A DNA stretch of 64,000 bases, taken from NCBI GenBank assembly GCA_023431345.1, contig JAEYWK010000097.1, positions 1 to 64,000 of the forward strand. The letters run 5' to 3'. Source of the stretch: Pseudomonadota bacterium. GTDB lineage: Bacteria; Myxococcota_A; Polyangia; Polyangiales; Polyangiaceae. Position 1 is the first letter of the stretch. Every line of letters starts with the position of its first letter. A program made the position numbers and the translations under genes. Positions 44,545 to 52,676 of this stretch are shown piece by piece. The notes under the pieces are model-generated. The model made no database searches and had not been told where the DNA came from. It saw only the letters and a program-made list of their open reading frames with translations.

Positions 44545-44955
44545 GTGCATCGCCGTCCTTCCGTGACCGCTCGTCGCGTCTCCGCGTGGTTGTTCGCGCT
44601 GGCCGCCGCCGGTTGCTCGTCTCCTGAGCCTACCGCGGAGCGGCTCAGCCTCGTCTCCGATCGCGGCCTCCTCGCTGCGGACGTGAGCTTTGCGGCTCCG
44701 GTGGCGCGCGGTAACAACGAGCTTTGGGTCGCGCTGACGCCGCTCGAGAGTGAAGGTGAAGCGCGCCTACTTGCGGTCGACGCGACCATGGCCGCGCACG
44801 CGCACGTGGCGCACGCCGAGCACATCGCCAGCGTCGGCTCGACCTTCGAGGTACAGGGCCTCGACTTGTTCATGAGCGGGCGCTGGCAGCTCGAGCTGTC
44901 GCTCCGGATCTCGGACGCCGACGACACGCTGAGCTTCCCGGTCGACGTGCCGTGA
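44545..44955 (+). CDS. YtkA/FixH-like lipoprotein
   Basis: The 136-residue protein starts with GTG and has a lipobox (LFALAAAGC, C24). The rest is a single beta-sandwich resembling YtkA-like/FixH domains: ARGNNELWVALTPLESEGEA, AVDATMAAHAHVAHAEHIAS and GRWQLELSLRISDADD. The His-rich HAHVAHAEH stretch could bind a metal. It is divergent from the B12-regulated operon and overlaps the next gene by four bases (GTGA). YtkA-like domains occur in copper and redox loci. The exact role is unknown. Confidence 0.65.
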   Translation: MHRRPSVTARRVSAWLFALAAAGCSSPEPTAERLSLVSDRGLLAADVSFAAPVARGNNELWVALTPLESEGEARLLAVDATMAAHAHVAHAEHIASVGSTFEVQGLDLFMSGRWQLELSLRISDADDTLSFPVDVP

Positions 44956-45878
44956 AGCGCTGGGTCGCTTGCTTCGTGCTCGTCGCGAGCGCGCTTTCGT
45001 CGCGCGTGGCGGTGGCGTGCCCCTGCAGCGACGACGCGGGCGGTGCGCTCGGCCTCACCTCCGCCGACGAGCGCTTCGGGGCCGCGCTGGTGGCGACGTC
45101 GCGGCGCGCGCTCGGGCAGCACGACGCCCACGGCCGTTACCGCGCGCTCGACGACGACGAAGCCGAGAGCTCGGAGGAGCTCTTGCTGCGGTTGGGGCTC
45201 CGCGCGTCACCCGAGCTCGAGTGGCTCCTGGAGCTGGGCGGCGCTGCGTATCGCATGCACGCCGGCCGCCACGCGGAGCGCGCCGTCGGTTTCGGCGACG
45301 CCATCGCTCGCGGCCGCTACGTGCTCCGTCGCGAGAGCATGCCTCACGCGAGCGTACCGCTGCCGTCCGTGGCCGTGAGCGCGCTCGTCCGCGCCCCGCT
45401 CGGCACCATCGCCGAGCAGCGCTCGGCGGGCTTCGGCTCCGGGGGAGCGCAGCTCGGCCTCGGCACGTGGGAGGTGGGGTTGGGTGTCGATGCCGCGCGG
45501 GGTCTGCTGCCGGAGCTGGGCGTGTACGTCGCGGCCGAAGCCGCGTACCGCTTCGCGGATCACGTGCTCCAACGCGAGCGGCAGCTGGGGCCTCGCGGCG
45601 AGCTCACGCTCGGGCTGCGCGCCTTTCCGCAAGCTGCGCTGAGCGGCAGCGTCGCGCTGCGGGCGCGCGTCACGGGCGACGTCAGCCTCGAGGGGCGTTC
45701 GTTGAGCGGGACGGGTGAGCGCCTGCTCACCTTGGTGGTCGGTGCAGCGCACGTCGACGTCGGCAGCGGCGTCAGGAGCGCGCTCACGCTCAGCCTCGAT
45801 CCGCCCGTCGCCAGCTTTCTGGGCAGGAGCTCGACCGCCGCTATCGCGCTCGGCTGCTCGCTCGGCTACGCTTTCTGA
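44952..45878 (+). CDS. Predicted outer-membrane protein with Cys-Pro-Cys N-terminus
   Basis: The 308-residue protein has a signal ending SRVAVA, followed at once by CPCSDDAGG. The remainder alternates short amphipathic strands (LLLRLGLRA, PSVAVSALVRAPLGTI, AQLGLGTWEVGLGVDAARGL) and ends LGCSLGYAF with a C-terminal Phe, consistent with a beta-barrel. It is coupled to the YtkA-like gene by a GTGA overlap. The CPC motif near the mature N-terminus could bind metal or form a disulfide. It may be the transport component of this divergent pair; this is inference. Confidence 0.6.
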   Translation: MKRWVACFVLVASALSSRVAVACPCSDDAGGALGLTSADERFGAALVATSRRALGQHDAHGRYRALDDDEAESSEELLLRLGLRASPELEWLLELGGAAYRMHAGRHAERAVGFGDAIARGRYVLRRESMPHASVPLPSVAVSALVRAPLGTIAEQRSAGFGSGGAQLGLGTWEVGLGVDAARGLLPELGVYVAAEAAYRFADHVLQRERQLGPRGELTLGLRAFPQAALSGSVALRARVTGDVSLEGRSLSGTGERLLTLVVGAAHVDVGSGVRSALTLSLDPPVASFLGRSSTAAIALGCSLGYAF

Positions 45879-46089
45879 GGGCCATTCGCGGCCCATTCTG
45901 GCGCTTGGCGCGAGCGACCAGGGCTCCGCGCGGCGAGGCGCAAGCGCCCGGTCCCTGACCGTTCATTCGGCCGCCAAGCAGGATTTCGTCCCCCTGCCAC
46001 CGCCGTCTGCGCTATAAAGCTGAACGCATGCGCGAAGGGATCGCCAGCAGCGCGAGAGGCGCGCTCCCGCAGCGCCGGCGGGCAATCGC

Positions 46090-46974
46090 ATGAAGATCAC
46101 CTTCTGGGGCGTGCGCGGCAGCATTCCGTGTCCGGCGCGCACCCACGTGCATTTCGGCGGCAACACCAGCTGCGTCCACGTCTCGGTCGCCGGCGAAGAG
46201 ATCATCCTCGACGCGGGCACCGGCATCCGCGGCCTCGGGCGAGCGTTCCTCCGTCGCGGGATCGACCGCGCCACGCTGCTGCTCTCGCACTCGCACTGGG
46301 ATCATATCTGCGGCTTCCCGTTCTTCACGCCGGCCTATGATCCGAAGTGGTCGATGCGAATCTTGGCGGGCCATCTCCGGCACGAGGCCGGGATTCGCTC
46401 GGTGCTCGCCAGCCAGATGACGGACCCCATGTTCCCGGTGCCGCTCGAGGCCATGCGGGGTGCGTCCGCGTTCGAAGACTTCAGGGCCGGCGACACCTTT
46501 ACGTTGGGCAAAGACGTCGTCGTCAAGACGGCGCCGCTGAATCACCCGAACGGGGCTACCGGCTATCGCATCGAGCATGGCGGAGTCTCGTTTTGCTATG
46601 TGACCGACACGGAGCACCGGCCAGGCTCGCTCGACCAGAACGTCTTGACGCTGATCGACGGCGCCGATCTGGTCTTGTACGACTCCACCTACACCGACGC
46701 AGAGTACCCGACCAAGGTGGGCTGGGGACATTCGACCTGGCAAGAAGGCATCCGCTTGTGCCGCGCCGCCGGCGCGCGCCGTCTCGGTATCTTTCATCAC
46801 GATCCTGACCACGACGACACCTTCATGCGCGGCGTCGCCGCGGAGGCGAAAGAGGCCTGGAAGGGCGCGTTCGTCGTGCGGGAAGGTCGCTCGGTTTTGT
46901 TGCAAGCAGGCGCGCGGGGCGAGCGCCTCACCGCGGCGCCGTCGAGCTACGCCGACATCGCGCTGCCGCGTTGA
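46090..46974 (+). CDS. MBL-fold metallo-hydrolase
   Basis: The 294-residue protein has the metallo-beta-lactamase fold motif HSHWDH (H67, H69, D71, H72), an N-terminus MKITFWGVRGSIPCPARTHV and later ligands NHPNGATGYRI, YVTDTEH, YDSTYT and FHHDPDHDD. This set resembles PhnP/cyclic-phosphodiesterase-like MBL proteins often found in two-component or c-di-GMP contexts. It is cytoplasmic. No adjacent gene names the substrate. A TATAAA box at 46013-46018 lies about 70 bases upstream. Confidence 0.9.
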   Translation: MKITFWGVRGSIPCPARTHVHFGGNTSCVHVSVAGEEIILDAGTGIRGLGRAFLRRGIDRATLLLSHSHWDHICGFPFFTPAYDPKWSMRILAGHLRHEAGIRSVLASQMTDPMFPVPLEAMRGASAFEDFRAGDTFTLGKDVVVKTAPLNHPNGATGYRIEHGGVSFCYVTDTEHRPGSLDQNVLTLIDGADLVLYDSTYTDAEYPTKVGWGHSTWQEGIRLCRAAGARRLGIFHHDPDHDDTFMRGVAAEAKEAWKGAFVVREGRSVLLQAGARGERLTAAPSSYADIALPR

Positions 46975-47180
46975 GCGCGACGCCGCAGCGCGGCGCAATC
47001 TTCGAGCGACCACGCCGGCGAGGCGCCACGGCGGCGGCGTGAAGGTGCGACAATGAAGGTGCGAAGCCGCCGTCGTCGTCCACGCGAGCTTGGCTGAGCC
47101 GTCAGATGGCTTGGGCGACACCTGCTAACTTTGCTATCCTCTGACTTTGGCGTCGGTGGACTTTTGGAGGTCCTGTCCAG

Positions 47181-48401
47181 ATGATGAATTCGCGTAGCAG
47201 CCTTGGTGCCGTCGTTCCCAGCCTTCTGTCGGCATTTCTGCTGCTTGCCTGCGGCGGAGGAGAAGACGGCAGCGAGGTCGACAACAACGGCTCGGGCGGC
47301 TCGACCAGTCGGGGCGGCAATGGTCAGCCCGATCTCGGCGGTGCAGGCCCAGGCACCGGGGGTCGCAGCGGTCCCGGAACGCCGCCTCTCACCCCTGACG
47401 CCGCCTGCGCGACGGGCACCGCCACCGCCGACGCGATTCCGGCCGTGGTGCAGATGGTCGTCGACATCAGCGGCTCGATGGATTGGGGCGCAGACGGCGA
47501 CCGCAATCCGGCCCGGGGCATGTCGAAGTGGGACATCACGAGCAACGCGCTCAAAGACGCCGTAGCCAAGTTGCCCGCGACGGTGGCAGTGGGGCTCAAT
47601 TTCTATCCGAACAACCCGCCGCGGCGCGAGTGCATCCGGAACGCGGTGGGGCTGCCGCTCGCGCTGCTGGGTGACGCAAACTCGAGTCAGCGCGAGCGGT
47701 TCGACGACGTCATCGACGGCGCGAGTCCGAACGGAGGCACGCCGACGCACGGCGCGTTCTTGTTCGGCGCCGACACCGTGTCCGCCTCGAACCTCGACGG
47801 GCGCAAGTTCGTGCTGCTCATCACCGACGGCGTGCCCACGTACACGCTCGAGTGCGGGGGCGATGGTGAAGATCCCGTCGACAACGCGCCGCTGATCGCG
47901 GCCGTGGAGGAGACCTTCAAGGCCGACGACGTGAGCACCTTCGTGATCGGAAGCCCAGGCAGCGACGCCGCGCGCAGCGATCTTTCGCAGATGGCGACGG
48001 TGGGCGGCACCGCCAAAGCGGGCTGCTCCAATTCCGGGCCCGACTACTGCCACCTCGATATGACGACCGCGGAAGATTTCGGGGCTGCCCTCGCCGCTGG
48101 TCTCGCCGACATCGCAGGCCGCATCAGCGCCTGTGAGTATGCCGTCCCGCCTGCGCCCAACGGCAAGACGCTCGATCCCGAGCTCGTGAACGTGCTCTAC
48201 ACCAAGGGTGATGGCGAGCCCACGCCGCTCGCGCAGGACCCGACGGGGAAGTGCGAGCAGGGTTGGGTGTACGACGATCCGCAGAATCCGACCAAGATCA
48301 CGCTGTGCGGCGCCGACTGCGATGCCGTGAAGGCGGATGCTACCGCCAAGATCGATCTGCTCTTCGGTTGCGTCACCGACGTGGGCGAGCCGCCCAAGTA
48401 G
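47181..48401 (+). CDS. VWA-domain lipoprotein
   Basis: The 406-residue protein has a signal ending LLSAFLLLAC, a Gly-rich linker (about 25-70) and a von Willebrand factor A domain with MIDAS DISGSMDW, a later Thr in SPNGGTPTHGAF and the LITDGVPTYTL strand. A Cys-rich C-terminal part follows (CSNSGPDYCHLDM, CEQGWVYDD, LCGADCDAVKADA). AGGAGG precedes the start. Such proteins bind partners through divalent metal at the cell surface. The partner is unknown. The gene lies just upstream of the threonine attenuator. Confidence 0.85.
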   Translation: MMNSRSSLGAVVPSLLSAFLLLACGGGEDGSEVDNNGSGGSTSRGGNGQPDLGGAGPGTGGRSGPGTPPLTPDAACATGTATADAIPAVVQMVVDISGSMDWGADGDRNPARGMSKWDITSNALKDAVAKLPATVAVGLNFYPNNPPRRECIRNAVGLPLALLGDANSSQRERFDDVIDGASPNGGTPTHGAFLFGADTVSASNLDGRKFVLLITDGVPTYTLECGGDGEDPVDNAPLIAAVEETFKADDVSTFVIGSPGSDAARSDLSQMATVGGTAKAGCSNSGPDYCHLDMTTAEDFGAALAAGLADIAGRISACEYAVPPAPNGKTLDPELVNVLYTKGDGEPTPLAQDPTGKCEQGWVYDDPQNPTKITLCGADCDAVKADATAKIDLLFGCVTDVGEPPK

Positions 48402-48468
48402 GTGCGCGGGAGCGACGCCGTACCGCTGACTAGCCGCAGCCGTGCGCTCGTCCACAACCCCCTGAGCG

Positions 48469-48497
48469 TTGACGAGCATCGGACTGTGCCGTATGGT
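48469..48497 (+). promoter_or_regulatory. Sigma-70-type promoter for the threonine leader
   Basis: TTGACG at 48469-48474 and TATGGT at 48492-48497 are separated by exactly 17 bases, close to the housekeeping consensus. A start site about 7-9 bases downstream would fall at or just before the leader ATG at 48507, making the leader message almost leaderless. Confidence 0.7.
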
Positions 48498-48506
48498 TAC
48501 GGCTCG

Positions 48507-48578
48507 ATGCTCGCAAGGCTCGCGCTCACGACGACGACGACGACCCGCAGTGGCGGGAGCGGCTTCGTCTGCGCATAG
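48507..48578 (+). CDS. Threonine leader peptide of the ThrRS attenuator
   Basis: A 23-residue frame starts with ATG 48507 and stops with TAG 48576-48578. It begins MLARLAL, then has six consecutive Thr codons (48528-48545: five ACG and one ACC), then ends in an Arg/Ser/Gly-rich tail. A run of cognate codons in a short frame ahead of a biosynthetic or aminoacylation gene is the hallmark of ribosome-mediated attenuation. The promoter start is nearly at the ATG. No Shine-Dalgarno is evident, which suits a leaderless frame. The peptide itself probably has no function beyond translation. Confidence 0.75.
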   Translation: MLARLALTTTTTTRSGGSGFVCA

Positions 48579-48631
48579 CTCGACATCGAGAAAACGCCCA
48601 CGAAACCAGCCCCGCCGAGAACCGGCAGGGC
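48544..48631 (+). promoter_or_regulatory. Attenuator: mutually exclusive hairpins after the Thr codons
   Basis: Segment 1 (CCCGC, 48544-48548) pairs with segment 2 (GCGGG, 48553-48557). Segment 2 (48552-48560) can instead pair with segment 3 (48609-48616), six contiguous pairs plus two after a bulged A. Segment 3 also forms an 8-bp hairpin with segment 4 (48623-48631), with one mismatch. The Thr codons overlap segment 1, so a ribosome stalled there would favour 2:3 and prevent 3:4. No U-run follows 3:4, so the exact termination mode is open. Confidence 0.65.
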
Positions 48632-48688
48632 GCGGCTGCATGACGTCGTCCCTCCGGTCCCGGCCACGACCGAAACGGAGATACGACG

Positions 48689-49876
48689 ATGCTTGCTGCA
48701 GATGATCACCGAGAAATTGGCCGGCGCCTCGACCTCTTTCACTTCCAGGAGGAGGCCGCCGGCATGGTGTTTTGGCACCCACGCGGCTATCGCACGCTGC
48801 GCGCGTTGGAGGAGCTGATTCGCCGTCACGCCAAGGGCGATGGCTTCGGGGAGGTGCGCACCCCCCAGCTCCTCCGCCAGCCGATCTGGGAAGCCAGCGG
48901 GCACTGGCAGCACTTCCGCGAAGGCATGTTCGTGCTCGGCGATGACGGGCTCGCGGTGAAGCCGGTGAGCTGTCCGGGTCACCTCGAGCTCTTGCGCCGA
49001 CGTGCGCCATCCTACCGCGATTTGCCGCTGCGCTACTCCGAGCTCGGCTTGGTCCACCGTAGTGAGCCGAGCGGCACCCTGCACGGCCTGTTTCGACTAC
49101 GGCAGTTCACTCAAGACGACGGTCACATCTTCTGTGAGGTGTCGCAGGTCGAAGCCGAGGTCGCGCGCTTCTGTCGCTCGCTGCTCGCGCTGTACGGAGC
49201 GCTGGGCTTCGCGAACGTCGAGCTGAGCTTCGCCTCGCGGCCCGATGAGCGCGCCGGCTCGGACGCAGTCTGGGATCGCGCCGAGTCACTGCTGCAGTCC
49301 GCGGCCGAGCGCGCGGGCCTGGTGGTCCGTCACGCCCCGAAAGCGGGCGCATTTTACGGTCCCAAGCTGGAGTTCGCGTTGCCCGATCGGCTCGGACGCA
49401 GCTGGCAGTGCGGCACGATTCAGCTGGACCTCGTGCTGCCGAAGCGCTTCGACGTCGAGTTCGTCACGGCCTCGGGCGCACGCGCGCGGCCGCTCATGCT
49501 GCACCGCGCGACTCTCGGCAGCCTCGAGCGCTTCCTGGGCATCATGCTCGAGCAGCACCAAGGACGTTTGCCGGCCTGGCTCTCGCCCGACCAAGTCGCG
49601 GTGTTGCCGGTGGATGCTGCGCAGCACGCCTTTGCGCGCGAGGTCGTGGACTCGCTCGAGCGTCAGGGCCTGCGCGCGGTCATCGATGAACGTGACGAGA
49701 GCTTGGGCCGCCGGGTCGCGATCGCGCACGAGCAAGCGGTGCCCTACGTGTGCGTGATCGGAAAGCGCGAGGCGGCGGCGCGCACGGTCAGCCTGCGGCA
49801 CGGTGACGTGCAGCGCGTGCTCCAGCTCGGCGCGCTCGTGGCCCTGCTGGCGGAGGGCTGCGCTGCTCCTTGGTGA
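48689..49876 (+). CDS. Short threonyl-tRNA synthetase lacking TGS and editing domains
   Basis: The 395-residue protein is the catalytic and anticodon-binding half of ThrRS. Class II motif regions are DGFGEVRTPQLLRQPIWEAS, the motif 2 region YSELGLVHRSEPSGTLHGLF and motif 3 ARPLMLHRATLGSLERFLG. The zinc ligands of ThrRS are all kept: Cys in VSCPGH, His in FTQDDGHIF, His in LMLHRATLG. Full ThrRS is about 640 residues with N-terminal TGS and editing domains, which are missing. It should charge tRNA-Thr but not proofread Ser-tRNA-Thr. A GGAG lies eight bases before ATG 48689. The gene sits behind a threonine attenuator, so it may be an inducible second ThrRS. Confidence 0.88.
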   Translation: MLAADDHREIGRRLDLFHFQEEAAGMVFWHPRGYRTLRALEELIRRHAKGDGFGEVRTPQLLRQPIWEASGHWQHFREGMFVLGDDGLAVKPVSCPGHLELLRRRAPSYRDLPLRYSELGLVHRSEPSGTLHGLFRLRQFTQDDGHIFCEVSQVEAEVARFCRSLLALYGALGFANVELSFASRPDERAGSDAVWDRAESLLQSAAERAGLVVRHAPKAGAFYGPKLEFALPDRLGRSWQCGTIQLDLVLPKRFDVEFVTASGARARPLMLHRATLGSLERFLGIMLEQHQGRLPAWLSPDQVAVLPVDAAQHAFAREVVDSLERQGLRAVIDERDESLGRRVAIAHEQAVPYVCVIGKREAAARTVSLRHGDVQRVLQLGALVALLAEGCAAPW

Positions 49877-49897
49877 GGTGAGGCCTGCGCCGGCCGA

Positions 49898-51253
49898 TCA
49901 GCGAAGCGTGACGCGCACGCGGATCGGTCGCGCTGGCCCCAGCGTGATGCGGGGATGAACCTTCACCGTGCGCGAGCTGACGAGCGATAGCCGGAAGCGC
50001 CTGAGGAGCGCGGCGAGGCTCAAAATCGCCTCGAGCATCGCGAAATGCCGGCCGACGCAGGCGCGGGATCCGCCGCCGAACGGCAGGAAAGTGCCGGGCC
50101 GGCGCTGGGCCTCGGCTTCGGGCAAGAATCGCTCGGGGCGGAAGCGCTCAGGCTCGTCGAACCAGCGCGCGTCGTGGTGCAAGAAGTAGAGCCACATCCA
50201 CACCTCCGAGCCTGGCTCCAGCCGGTAGCCGCCGAGGACCACCGGCTCCGCTACGACGCGGGGCACCACGTAGGCGGGCGGATACAGGCGCATGGTCTCG
50301 TTCAGGATGCGCTCGCACAGCGGCAGGCCGCGCGCGTCGATCCTCGAAAGATCGCGCGGCAGGCCGCGCAGCTCCTCCGCCAGTTGCTCGTCGATCTCGG
50401 GGTGCAGGGCCAGCTGATAGATCGTCCACGTGAGCACGAGCGCCGTCGTCTCGTGACCAGCGAGGAACAGCGTGACGACTTCATCGCGCAGCTGCTGGCG
50501 CGTCATGGCGCCTTCGTCGTCGGTCATCGCGATCAGATCGGCCAGCAACGAGCCGTCTTCGCCGCCGCGATCGATGAGCGGGAAGACCTCGCGGTCGATC
50601 TCGCGCATCATGTGGCGCTTCAGCAAGTTTCCCGGCGAAGGGACCCACGCGGGGAAGAGCTTGGGCCAAAGCACCTGCTCTTGCAGCACGTGCATGGCGC
50701 GCGCGAGCCGCTCGCTGCGCCCGCCGAAGCGCTGTCCGAACAGCGCGCGGCAAACGATGCGCAGCGTGAGCTGCATCATCTCGCGACGCGCGTCGAGCTC
50801 TTGACCTTCGCGCCATCGCTCGGCGAGCGACTCGGCTTCTTCTGCGATCAGCTTCGCGTAGCGCTGGATGCTCTCGTGCCGAAATCCGGGCTGGATGCGT
50901 CGTCGCTGTCGCCGCCACTCGTCGCCGTCGCTGGTGAGCAGGCCTCGTCCGAGCACCTCCAGATCGGTGCGGCGCTTGTGGAAGGCGCGCGCGTCGGTGA
51001 CGAGGACCTGCTGGATCAGATCGGGGTGGCAGATCGAGTACATGTCGACGCCAGCCGCCTCGGCGTAATACATGTCGCCATAGGTCGCGAAGCGCTGACC
51101 GACGGTGCCGAGCAGGTCGCGGCGCAAATCGTCGAGCGCGCTCAGCTCCTCGAGCAAATGCCGCGCCGCGCCGGGGCCGGGTGGAAATCCTGGGAAGCTG
51201 GGGCTCCCGGCCACGACATGGCCTCCGCTGCTCGTGCCGGTGCCCATGCCCAT
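49898..51253 (-). CDS. Cytochrome P450
   Basis: The 451-residue protein has all P450 hallmarks: the I-helix AGHETT at 265-270, the K-helix E319-x-x-R322 (NETMRLYPP), the meander EPERFRPERFLP, and the heme-binding loop FGGGSRACVGRHFAML with the heme-ligating C399. There is no N-terminal anchor, so it is soluble. It resembles bacterial CYP102/CYP4-like chains with long PERF regions. The start overlaps the upstream lipoprotein stop as TAATG, so the two are coupled. Redox partners are not encoded nearby; the substrate is unknown. Confidence 0.95.
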   Translation of the reverse strand: MGMGTGTSSGGHVVAGSPSFPGFPPGPGAARHLLEELSALDDLRRDLLGTVGQRFATYGDMYYAEAAGVDMYSICHPDLIQQVLVTDARAFHKRRTDLEVLGRGLLTSDGDEWRRQRRRIQPGFRHESIQRYAKLIAEEAESLAERWREGQELDARREMMQLTLRIVCRALFGQRFGGRSERLARAMHVLQEQVLWPKLFPAWVPSPGNLLKRHMMREIDREVFPLIDRGGEDGSLLADLIAMTDDEGAMTRQQLRDEVVTLFLAGHETTALVLTWTIYQLALHPEIDEQLAEELRGLPRDLSRIDARGLPLCERILNETMRLYPPAYVVPRVVAEPVVLGGYRLEPGSEVWMWLYFLHHDARWFDEPERFRPERFLPEAEAQRRPGTFLPFGGGSRACVGRHFAMLEAILSLAALLRRFRLSLVSSRTVKVHPRITLGPARPIRVRVTLR

Positions 51254-52602
51254 TACGGATGGCCGGCTTTCGCGCCCGTCAGCGCGCGCAAGCGCGTGAG
51301 CACAGGTGCATAGTCGAGCTTGGGGCCGCGTCGCCCGGGCTTGGCGCGCGCGGCGGCTTCGAGCAGCTGCTGGAGGTGAGCGACCAACGCCGAGAGCTGG
51401 GTGCGTCCGCCGCCGGCTTCAGCGCTCTGCACGAGCTGAGCACTGAGTCGCTTGCGCAAGCTGTCGAACTCCGCCCGGCGCCGCGCGCGCTCGCCGGGCG
51501 ACACCGACGGATCGTCGAGCCCTTCGGCGAGCTCGGCGTAGTGCTCGGTGAGCGCGCGCTCGCTCTGCGCTTCCTGAGCCATGCGTTCGAGGGCGGGCGC
51601 CGAGAGCAGCTCGCCGAGCTCGCGCAGGCTCGCCGCGCTCTGCAGTAGGATCGGTGAGCGCGCCGCTTGCTCGACCCAGGCCCTGAGCTGGAGCAGCTCG
51701 GGGGCGACCGGCGCCGAAGGCCGCGCGCGCAGCTGCGTGCGCTCTGCGCGTAGGGCTCGCAGGCAGGCGCTGGCGTTCGGTAGGCGCGGTGTCAGGCGCG
51801 ACAGCTCCTCATCGGTCACGTTCGGACGGACGCAGCGCAGCGCGGCGCCGAAGAACGGACGTTTCCGCTGCGCTTCGGTCAGCTGCGGCGCTCGCTCCGC
51901 TGCGTTGGGGCTGAGCGTGACGAGCACCAGCTCATCTCTCGCGTTCTTGGCGTACAGCAGCAAGCTGCCGAACGCCGCGTGATCGTCGGTGTCGAACAGC
52001 GCGCCGGCCACTGCCTTGCGGTCGTCGAGGCTGAGGCCCTCGAGCTCGACGTCGCTCGGCAAACGAAAGCCTCGTCCGAGCGCGGCCGTGCACGGGTCCC
52101 CATCCGCTACGACATCGGGCACCCAACCGCTCGCGCCGCCCAGCTCGTTCGCGACGCAGCGCGACACTTCGTGGTACGTCCTCTCGAGCTCGGCGGGGGA
52201 CGCGGTGCGGCTCTCTTCGGGCAACAAGATGGACGGGTGCACCTCCCGACAAGCCTCGCTCAGCACCTGAAACGGCAGGCTCGCGTTCAACGCTTGCTCG
52301 GAGGCGCTGCCTCCGCCTTCGAAGACGGGCGCGCAGGCCGCGAGCGGAGCGGAGAGCGCGAGGCGCAGGCGACGACCGGGGCCGACGATGGTGAGGCCGC
52401 CTTGGGCGTCGAACCACGCGCCGGGGCCGGCGGCTGCGGCAACGATCGGCGCGTCCGCCCCGACGGCGCTAGGGGGCTCCGTTGCCCCGCCGCTCGGGCT
52501 CGCGCTGCAGGCTGCGATCACGAGGCTGGCCGCCCAAAGGCTACTCGAGCGCCAGCGCGGCTCGCGGGGCGGCTCGAGCTCATCAGCGAAACGTGCGCTC
52601 AC
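51253..52602 (-). CDS. Predicted lipoprotein with helical C-terminus, unknown function
   Basis: The start is GTG 52602, preceded by a purine-rich GGGGCAGG; the open frame continues further upstream but without a plausible N-terminus. The signal reads WRSSSLWAASLVIAAC. The 449-residue protein has scattered cysteines (RCVANELGG, ALRCVRPN, CLRALRAERT), and a coiled-coil-like C-terminal third (LMAQEAQ-like and LRKRLSAQLVQSAEAGGGRT). No domain family is recognised. Its stop forms TAATG with the P450 start. It is divergent from the HExxH lipoprotein gene. Confidence 0.65.
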   Translation of the reverse strand: MSARFADELEPPREPRWRSSSLWAASLVIAACSASPSGGATEPPSAVGADAPIVAAAAGPGAWFDAQGGLTIVGPGRRLRLALSAPLAACAPVFEGGGSASEQALNASLPFQVLSEACREVHPSILLPEESRTASPAELERTYHEVSRCVANELGGASGWVPDVVADGDPCTAALGRGFRLPSDVELEGLSLDDRKAVAGALFDTDDHAAFGSLLLYAKNARDELVLVTLSPNAAERAPQLTEAQRKRPFFGAALRCVRPNVTDEELSRLTPRLPNASACLRALRAERTQLRARPSAPVAPELLQLRAWVEQAARSPILLQSAASLRELGELLSAPALERMAQEAQSERALTEHYAELAEGLDDPSVSPGERARRRAEFDSLRKRLSAQLVQSAEAGGGRTQLSALVAHLQQLLEAAARAKPGRRGPKLDYAPVLTRLRALTGAKAGHP

Positions 52603-52676
52603 CCTGCCCCTTATAGCGCACCTGCTCCGGTGGTAAAAAGGTGGCACATGAGACGGCGCAGGCGCAGTGAGGGCGG

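Noticed and set aside
46975..47180. Possible small RNA between the MBL and VWA genes
   Set aside because: No strong structured element or terminator was seen; the region more likely holds the VWA gene promoter.
48507..48578. The ACG run as a simple trinucleotide microsatellite with no meaning
   Set aside because: A repeat alone would not explain the well-spaced promoter, the in-frame ATG and early stop, the alternative hairpins and a downstream ThrRS. The microsatellite origin is still possible but does not exclude function.
46947..49010. 687-codon open frame on the minus strand across the VWA gene and ThrRS start
   Set aside because: Low-complexity Arg/Ala translation without domains, crossing two recognised genes and the attenuator.
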